From: DATLXH01 sp035576005
GTDB taxonomy: Bacteria; Acidobacteriota; Thermoanaerobaculia; Gp7-AA8
Reading direction: 5' to 3'
Length of the DNA: 26,850 bases
Assembly: GCA_035576005.1 (NCBI GenBank)
Contig: DATLXH010000146.1
Location: forward strand, 1-26,850
Position numbers and translations under genes: made by a program. Positions 17,101-21,788 of this stretch are shown here, one piece after another. The notes under the pieces were generated by a model. The model saw only the letters and a program-made list of their open reading frames with translations. It searched no databases and was not told where the DNA came from. Every line of letters begins with the position of its first letter. Within the stretch, counting starts at the first letter, position 1.

Positions 17101-17692
17101 GAATGAACTGGTCGATCTTTTACGCAAGTGGTTCGGTGCTGATGTTGGTTTCGCAGGCACGCGGGCAACCGTCCTTTTCACCAGCAAGGATGGCGGATGG
17201 CATGCGGCGCCAGAGGGTCAACGGCAGGGCGAGCTCCAACTTTGGCGCTCATATTCGCGGGAACTTATACCGCCCCTATTCGGAATGGAGTTCTCAACAG
17301 CGATCTGGAATGTTGGTTATGTGGCGCGTAGCGGCCATGTGATTCTGCTAGTAACGCTAGAGAAAGGCGAGCACGCCGAGAACTTTCAGTATGGAGACCG
17401 ATTTCTGTCTCCGAAGCTATTCGAGTGGCAGAGCCAGAACAGAACTGCCGCAGATGGAAAAGACGGCCGACTGATTCGTGAGCATTCCCCGGGCGGAGTT
17501 CCCGTCCATTTGTTCGTACGCAGGAGCAAGAAGATCGGAAGCAGATCGGCACCATTCATCTTCTGCGGGGACGTGACATTTGTTGATTTCACCGGTACGG
17601 CACCGATGACGGTGCGTTGGAGCCTACCTGAGCCTGTGCCCGACAGAATGCGCGCTGCTTTAAGTGTCCCGGCTGACATTGGAGGCCGTTAA
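14144..17692 (+). CDS. HIT-PLD-SF2 helicase-DUF3427-like fusion protein
   Basis: A 1182-residue protein with a GTG start overlapping the SprT-like stop; the HIT fold begins there (CPFC at 3-6). The HIT domain has the catalytic triad H92-x-H94-x-H96 (FHLHVHVIP). A PLD-type phosphodiesterase half-site follows: H229-x-K231 (FHPKSYV) and N250/E253 (VGSSNISES). The SF2 helicase has ATGLGKT at 357-363, DEFHH at 446-450, LTATPERSDG near 470 and motif VI LGRGLRK at 645-651. The last 250 residues resemble DUF3427 (VGYVARSGHVILLVTLEK, then FEWQSQN, then VHLFVRR). HIT enzymes hydrolyse nucleotide-phosphate bonds and PLD enzymes cut phosphodiesters. Together with a helicase and the SprT-like partner this suggests DNA-end or adduct processing, or anti-phage defence; the choice between them is not settled by sequence. 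Confidence 0.9.
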   Translation: MTCPFCDIIDEAAIFTTPEFFAIWDAFPASPGHALVIPRRHVASWFEATPDERSALSEATDKVQQEITRLYAPHGFNVGINVGETAGQTIFHLHVHVIPRYRGDVPDPRGGVRAVIPAKQRYAGISSSLIVSPSQRLFRGGDGDPLFPELVAHIAEAKALDIAVAFTLTRGVELLYPHLEDLLARGGHIRFLTGDYRDATEPEALWRLLDLRGSIDLRVFESSFLRSFHPKSYVLRSDDEHGVAFVGSSNISESALRRGIEWNYRVTSSEEPQGFAEVRQAFEQLFQSQDTVPLTQEWIESYERRRRIAELVMPDLVREVAPEPYGATTPHEVQREALAALDATRIEGNKAGLVVLATGLGKTWLSAFDTARPEFRRVLFVAHREEILNQAMRTFRHVRSNARLGLYNGTSRDPGAEVVFASVQTLGRAEHLARFDPTEFDYLVIDEFHHASAPTYRKIINHFQPRFLLGLTATPERSDGGNLLALCHENLVYRCDLSEGIRRGLLSPFHYFGVPDDVDYANIPWRNNRFDEEELTNALATQRRAENILEQWRSRGGSKTIAFCVSQRHADFTADYFVLNGVRAVAVHSGPRSAPRTISLERLAAGELDIVCAVDMFNEGVDVPEIDTVMMLRPTQSKILWLQQLGRGLRKTDDKPHLNVIDYIGNHRTFLLKPQTLFDLSPGRPEILNFLERYQNAELELPPGCEVTYDLETIDILRKLAQSGRGDLDALRRYYEDFRELHGVRPSASEAYHDSYNPRSARKDYKSWVGFVRAMKDLDADSKVALDDHSDFLTSLETTPISNSFKMIVLLAMLNLDRFPGEVGIDELGAEVRRIADASAALRSQFGEALSDPTRMRQLLETNPVNAWTGGRGTGNKQYFAYKNGSFRTTLVVAEPRAGLQELVREVVEWRLAEHLNRAEPQDGITDRFVMKVSHVDGRPRLSLPDRDANPELPRGSTPVNVGDISYLFDFEDLAVTVARRTEGGQNELVDLLRKWFGADVGFAGTRATVLFTSKDGGWHAAPEGQRQGELQLWRSYSRELIPPLFGMEFSTAIWNVGYVARSGHVILLVTLEKGEHAENFQYGDRFLSPKLFEWQSQNRTAADGKDGRLIREHSPGGVPVHLFVRRSKKIGSRSAPFIFCGDVTFVDFTGTAPMTVRWSLPEPVPDRMRAALSVPADIGGR

Positions 17693-18027
17693 GTTGGTCG
17701 AGCGAACTCCTTCCAGCCTTTCACACGTACTCTCTCCACTTCGGTTACGAACTCATCGATCGTTCGTGCATACGCATCGTCTGCTACGTTTTTTGTCTGC
17801 GTCAGTGAGTGGAACTCGTGCCAGCAATGATCGTCTTCATTGACTGAGAACTCCAGCAGAAACAGGTTCGGTAGACGCACCTGTTCAGCGATGAACCACT
17901 CGCCATCATGCAGCGCGGCCGTCAGGCGGTGAGCCAGACCTTCTGAGGCTCTGCCGGCGAAGATGATTTCGCGCCATTTCTTGTAGTTGGAGGCATCACG
18001 GTAGACGTATTCGAATCGTGTGTTCAT
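17689..18027 (-). CDS. Small conserved hypothetical protein in defence-type context
   Basis: A 112-residue protein beginning MNTRFEYVYRDASNYKKW. It has no known catalytic motif. RDASNYKKW near the N-terminus and DDHCWHEFH (about 71-79) look conserved in style and remind me of small proteins seen beside defence and toxin-antitoxin genes, but I cannot name the family. Its stop overlaps that of the convergent HIT-PLD-helicase gene by 4 nt, with TTAA serving both strands. Its ATG overlaps the stop of a broken upstream frame (ATGA), so it was probably the second gene of an operon. Confidence 0.72.
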   Translation of the reverse strand: MNTRFEYVYRDASNYKKWREIIFAGRASEGLAHRLTAALHDGEWFIAEQVRLPNLFLLEFSVNEDDHCWHEFHSLTQTKNVADDAYARTIDEFVTEVERVRVKGWKEFARPT

Positions 18028-18437
18028 AACGAGGCCGAGGATACCTCGGCTTCATGATTGGCTCGAGCTACGTCAGAAAGGCTCTCTAGCTCGGTGAGCT
18101 CGTGGCCAGTGGGGTCACATCTAAAGTTTCAAGTGAATTATTACTAGCGCTCGGTTCGAGGCGCCGGATTCCTGTGACTGGCTCTGACCCCACACTTCTC
18201 GCTTTCTGAGGATGGATTCGCGGCTCGAGCGCGAATAACTCACTTGAAACTTTAGATGTGACCCCACTCTCCCCTTGATGCCCGAACTGAATTTGGAAGA
18301 CGTTCAGCATCGAACTGAAAGTGTACGAACAGCTTCTGAAGATCTCCTTTGGGTTCGAAATCCTCCAAAGCCCGTGAAATGCTTTCGTTCAAACGGTCGA
18401 GGTGATCTTCGAAGTTTGACGCTGCGTCGAGCGAGGC
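18024..18437 (-). pseudogene. Split and truncated gene fragment upstream of the small hypothetical protein
   Basis: On the minus strand a protein-like frame enters at about 18437: SLDAASNFEDHLDRLNESIS, then DLQKLFVHFQFDAERLPNSV. It runs into the inverted-repeat element, where TAA follows. After the element the same frame resumes as GHELTELESLSDVARANH and ends with a TGA overlapping the ATG of the next gene (ATGA). No start codon is present because the 5' end is replaced by a piece of rhs sequence. The product family is unknown. The match in frame, style and operon overlap supports one former gene, but the junction does not prove it. Confidence 0.45.
18108..18268. repeat. 161-bp element with perfect 29-bp terminal inverted repeats (MITE-like)
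   Basis: Positions 18108-18136 and 18240-18268 are exact reverse complements over 29 nt (tip AGTGGGGTCACATC). Pairing continues imperfectly inward (AAGTGAATTATT against AAGTGAGTTATT on the opposite strand). The interior contains one CTCTGACCCC motif and no gene. No clear target-site duplication is visible. It appears to interrupt a former gene. Confidence 0.85.
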
Positions 18438-18615
18438 CTTCGACTTCGTAGAGGGTTAGAGTTTTCGTCGTGGCGTTGGGGATGCCGGCGAGGAAGGTGG
18501 CGAGGCTGGCCAGGGTGGCGCGGGCTTCGATGGGGAGGGCTGCGGAGCTGTAGACGGGTTGCGTGGCTGCGGCCCAGTCGGGGGCTGGCAGGATCGGGAC
18601 CTCGGCGCCCCAGGC
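18433..18615 (-). repeat. Displaced 183-bp copy of part of the rhs gene
   Basis: This stretch matches 22826-23008 over 183 nt without gaps, with 10 differences counted by eye. On the minus strand it still encodes AWGAEVPILPAPDWAAATQP and onward to LTLYEVEGL, corresponding to about residues 488-548 of the RHS protein. Neither end continues into rhs sequence. It marks a past recombination of rhs DNA 4.4 kb downstream of the current gene. Confidence 0.85.
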
Positions 18616-19013
18616 CGGTCGGCGACTTGGGGTCGGAGCTTCAGACGCGTCCAGATCAAACCCTTCGCAATGTAGGCCTTTCGACTGAAGCGACCCCAGA
18701 GCTCACCTCGCGTCTGGATTAAACCATTTCGCATGCTGTCGGCGTTCGCATGGGTCGGTTCCTTTGCTGGCCAGCAGCGCACGCTCCGCTGCGCCGAGGT
18801 AAGGGCCTTTGGGGTCGGAGCTTCAATGGTGGCGCGACAGATCGTGAATCGCTCGTAGGGCTTGAGTTGGTAACGACAGCGCGGAGCCACCAGCTCCGTG
18901 GCGTGACTGAAGCTCCTTAGTCCATGGTGCCCACTCTTCACCCACGCAGCACCGGCGGCTGGGCCGCCGGGCCTGGCGAACCGCGACGGGTGCTACGCTG
19001 AGTTGGGTCGCGA
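18616..19013. other. Gene-free repeat cluster downstream of the AbiJ-like gene
   Basis: No supported gene; the long minus-strand frame is a mixture of repeat and shadow sequence. GGGGTCGGAGCTTCA occurs at 18629-18643 and 18811-18825 in the same orientation, and a related GCGACCCC is near 18690. Two diverged 27-nt direct repeats beginning CGCGTC lie at 18646-18672 and 18709-18735. The layout resembles a REP-type cluster. Confidence 0.5.
18952..18970. terminator. GC-rich hairpin after the AbiJ-like gene
   Basis: CCGGCGGC and GCCGCCGG pair perfectly over 8 bp around a 3-nt loop, 44 bp beyond the stop of the minus-strand AbiJ-like gene. There is no U-tract, so the terminator role is only possible. 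Confidence 0.3.
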
Positions 19014-19940
19014 CTAAGGCAAGAGCTTCTCCGCGTTCACGACGAAGACGATAGAGCTCCCCGCTAGATGTAGCCCATACGTCGCGACATGTTGAGGTAT
19101 TGCTTGCGGTTGCGAGCCCTGGCCGTGGCCAGACACCTTGTTACGGACCGTAGGTATGCCGCTCTCGAGAAGCGTGCGCAACGCGGCGAACTGCGACTGC
19201 AAAAATGGCGGGAGGAGGCCCTGCGCGAAGCACACGTCGAGCAGTTTCTTCGCTGTGTCGGTCGGATTGTGAGACCAAGACCGTTTCTTACAGATGACTT
19301 TTAGCGTGCTCTCAAAAGCCTTTAGCGAGTCGTTCAGAGACTCTTTGTACCGCCCATGCCGATAGTGTTCATGTGCGACGCGATACTCCGCATTTGCGCC
19401 GGCGTACTCAGGCTCCGCGAGTAGCACGAGGGCGGGTTTTACGATGTCCGCGTGCAGAACGGTCGAATCGACGCGAATAAGTTGGCCGGACTCAAATTGG
19501 TAGCCAATTCCGTTCTCGCGGAACCGGTCATTGAGTTCAGCAATAGCGCTGTCAGCGTCGATCTTCGGATGGGACCCATTGATGAATTGCCGGTCTCGGC
19601 AAAAACGGTCGAGTGCGGTAAAGGTGAGTTCGATCGCGTCGAGAGCTTTCTCTGTTTCTTTCGTTGAAAGGAAGAAATCGATGAGTCCGGCTTGATGGTC
19701 GTTCAGTGAGGTCTTCTGCGATAGCACGAACAGGCCATACTCGCGCGCGAGCATGTCGTGGATCGTTCGGTAGACCTCATTGGTTCGCGACTCGTACGCG
19801 CGAGGTTCACCGAAAGCGTCACGCCAAATATGTACGACCTGAACGCGAAATGATGCCGAGACAGCATCGTATTGGTAGACATCGGTTAGTTCGCCGCGTA
19901 ACCGTTTTTGGCGCTTCGAAAACAAATCGAGAATTGCCAT
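19014..19940 (-). CDS. AbiJ-like abortive-infection protein with HEPN-type motif
   Basis: A 308-residue protein starting at the ATG of MAILDLFSKRQKRLRG. The N-terminal part (LFSKRQKRLRGELTDVYQYD, then FRVQVVHIWRDAFGEP) matches the AbiJ N-terminal domain found in the STM4504/CBY_0614 family. The C-terminal part (SLNDSLKAFESTLKVICKKR, then TPTDTAKKLLD-like helices) carries RNKVSGH at 266-272, an R-x5-H consistent with the HEPN ribonuclease signature. Such proteins are linked to abortive phage infection and are thought to cut RNA when triggered. A TTG four codons earlier is possible but has no better support. Base composition is lower in GC than the neighbouring kinase region, in keeping with transfer. 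Confidence 0.82.
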   Translation of the reverse strand: MAILDLFSKRQKRLRGELTDVYQYDAVSASFRVQVVHIWRDAFGEPRAYESRTNEVYRTIHDMLAREYGLFVLSQKTSLNDHQAGLIDFFLSTKETEKALDAIELTFTALDRFCRDRQFINGSHPKIDADSAIAELNDRFRENGIGYQFESGQLIRVDSTVLHADIVKPALVLLAEPEYAGANAEYRVAHEHYRHGRYKESLNDSLKAFESTLKVICKKRSWSHNPTDTAKKLLDVCFAQGLLPPFLQSQFAALRTLLESGIPTVRNKVSGHGQGSQPQAIPQHVATYGLHLAGSSIVFVVNAEKLLP

Positions 19941-20430
19941 GACGCGGTTCAACGTCCGACGCGCCGATCGAAATCCCGTCGGCCTAACTCTTAATACGTC
20001 TGCTCAGCCCGCCACGTTCGTTATGCGCCCCGCCCGTGTCGAAAGGATTCGGCGACTGAGCTGCTCCCAGGCGAACTTCCTGCCGTTTGTGGAGCTTGGC
20101 GCGCAAAGGTCTGAAATCTCGTCGCGTTAGATTGCGGGGAGGTCTGTCGCCCAACCAGGAGACGTCCAGGAGTGTGCGGAGTGGAGCCATGTCTTGCCTT
20201 TTGCGTTTTTGTCTTGAGTTCGGCGCTTTCTTTCTCTCTTTCTCTCTCTCTCTTCTGAGGGAGACAGTCATTGAGGCGACGAAATGAGCGTTAGGATTGA
20301 AGGCTCGGCCCCAATGCACGCGGTGTTCGACGTTGAGAAGCTCTGACCCTCAGAGTGTCCTACCACGCCAGCCACAGCACCATCGCGCGGTTCGTCGACA
20401 CCCATTCGCTCTGCAGTCGTTGCGGTCCCG
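19941..20430. other. Gene-poor gap with a long polypyrimidine tract
   Basis: About 490 bp with no supported gene. A 31-nt C/T-only tract (CT-rich, microsatellite-like) lies at 20226-20256. A GAAGCTCTGACCCT copy of the dispersed motif is at 20337-20350. The minus-strand frame across it is rich in Arg/Lys because of the tract and has no family features. It would hold the promoter of the AbiJ-like gene. Confidence 0.45.
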
Positions 20431-20904
20431 TCAGTGAGAGGCTATGAAAGACCGAAGGACTGACCACGGCGGACCGTCGATCTCGCGCAGCCCAAGTTCG
20501 ATCGCGTTTACGGCCGTTTCGTACTCTTCTTCCGGATCAAGATCCGAAAGCGTCGCTGGTGGTACATCTGAGCGCGGCTCACCGTCGTTGTCCAGAGGAA
20601 CGTACAGTTCGTCATCAGGGCCATATCGCATCAATTCCGAACCGTCTCTGAATGCAACGGAAGCACGGAAACCGGCACGAGAGTCGTACCTGACCAACAG
20701 CGCTCGCGATGCCTTCGTTGAAATCCGAGCGGCCAGCTCTTCCGAGCGCTTCGAGAAAGAAAAGCCGTCTCTCGAATCAACACGATAAATCACGCTCATC
20801 CCGGTAAGAACGTCGAACGCCAGCTGCAACTCTTCGTCACGCGCCCATGTGCGTGCTACGTCGCGGACAGTACTCACGAGAATTCCTTCGAAAACTTCGC
20901 TCAT
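20431..20904 (-). CDS. Probable immunity protein for the orphan toxin tip
   Basis: A 157-residue acidic protein of unrecognised family beginning MSEVFEGILVSTVRDVARTW. It has no membrane segment or enzyme motif. It is assigned as immunity protein because its ATG overlaps the stop of the preceding toxin-tip frame by one base (TGATG), the same arrangement as between the main rhs gene and its immunity gene. It is intact although its toxin cannot be translated on its own, as expected for a retained immunity gene. Confidence 0.7.
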   Translation of the reverse strand: MSEVFEGILVSTVRDVARTWARDEELQLAFDVLTGMSVIYRVDSRDGFSFSKRSEELAARISTKASRALLVRYDSRAGFRASVAFRDGSELMRYGPDDELYVPLDNDGEPRSDVPPATLSDLDPEEEYETAVNAIELGLREIDGPPWSVLRSFIASH

Positions 20905-21269
20905 CAGTGCTCCGAAAACTCGACCGGGAGATCGATATTGTTCTGCAGTTTTTTCTGAAGCCTTGGTCCAACGGCTGACTTGCCAGTGACGACGCGAACC
21001 TTCAAATTCGCTGGCGTTCCGCCGTCCAAGTACTCTTGGAGCGTCTGGCGGATTAGTGTCTTGTCAGAAGGCGGCAATGTGATGTTTGAGTCAAGAGAGG
21101 ACAGGACCTCGTTGACGTTCGACCGAAGGTTAGTGGTAACTGACGTAAAGTCATCATATTGGAGCCTATTTGCAAACTTCGCTTCATTGACTACGATGAC
21201 GGTTCCGTCCTCGAGTGTCGCCAGATCGACGCCGCCTCGCCGTGATGTCCTGAAGAAGGTCGCGACGTT
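20904..21269 (-). pseudogene. Headless orphan RHS/CDI-type toxin tip (PD-(D/E)XK-like nuclease)
   Basis: An open frame of 121 codons with no ATG, GTG or usable TTG at its head follows directly, in frame, after the TGA of the previous immunity gene. It reads GGVDLATLEDGTVIVVNEAK, with D at 15 and E29-x-K31 placed as in PD-(D/E)XK nucleases, followed by a helical C-terminal half ending DLPVEFSEH. This is the typical form of a displaced polymorphic-toxin tip: the toxin domain without its delivery N-terminus, followed at once by an immunity gene. It is silent unless recombined onto an rhs N-terminus or reached by read-through of TGA. Gene finders that need a start codon would miss it. Confidence 0.72.
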
Positions 21270-21788
21270 TCAAGTAGCTGACTGAAGGGTAGCGATAGCG
21301 TCGAGCATTTCGCGTCGTTCTGCTGGGCTGAGCGTAAACCAACTTCTCGGATCTTCCGAAACAAGAGCGCTTCGAACGTCGTCGATATTCTGATACCTGT
21401 CGAAGAACGGGACCGCGTATTGATCGACATCAGATATGACTTCCATCGACGGGGAATTTGTGTCGTCGAAGCACCACTCGGTGTATTTCCGTTCAGGACG
21501 TAGAAGATGCAACGACAACCCCACCGTAGGAAAGAGCTCTCGATCATCCGTGTTCTTGTTCCTTAGCGCTCTCTCGATCGCTTCGAACCGGACTCCGACG
21601 CCGACACCGAAGCAAATATGTCCGGCTTTTGAACCCACCTTGGCCTTTCGCAAACCAAACGCGATGATCTCAATACGGTCTCTCGTCCCGCGTGTAAACG
21701 TAAGCCTCTTCGCTTCCGAAAAGCCCCGCTGATGGAGCGGCTCTTGGAACGTCGACGTGATCGTCCGCCGGCCTTTATTCAGATCCAT
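21270..21788 (-). CDS. Immunity protein for the RHS nuclease tip (DUF4304-like, tentative)
   Basis: A 172-residue protein. The start is the ATG of MDLNKGRRTITSTF, which shares one base with the rhs stop (TGATG), so it is coupled to the toxin gene. The first half (FQEPLHQRGFSEAKRLTFTR, then IIAFGLRKAK, then HICFGVGVGVRF) resembles DUF4304-type immunity folds; the second half (SDVDQYAVPFFDRYQNIDDV) also fits. The family name is tentative. Its expected task is to bind and block the nuclease domain at the end of the RHS protein in the cytoplasm of the producer and its kin. Confidence 0.72.
   Translation of the reverse strand: MDLNKGRRTITSTFQEPLHQRGFSEAKRLTFTRGTRDRIEIIAFGLRKAKVGSKAGHICFGVGVGVRFEAIERALRNKNTDDRELFPTVGLSLHLLRPERKYTEWCFDDTNSPSMEVISDVDQYAVPFFDRYQNIDDVRSALVSEDPRSWFTLSPAERREMLDAIATLQSAT

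Noticed and set aside
18456..18941. A 161-codon minus-strand frame
   Set aside because: Its proline-rich C-terminal half is an off-frame reading of the displaced rhs fragment and the remainder crosses repeat motifs.
19982..20026. Possible integron attC site (GCCTAAC ... GTTATGC)
   Set aside because: It is only 45 nt long, the right box deviates from GTTRRRY, the internal stem pairing is poor and no integrase or second site is seen.
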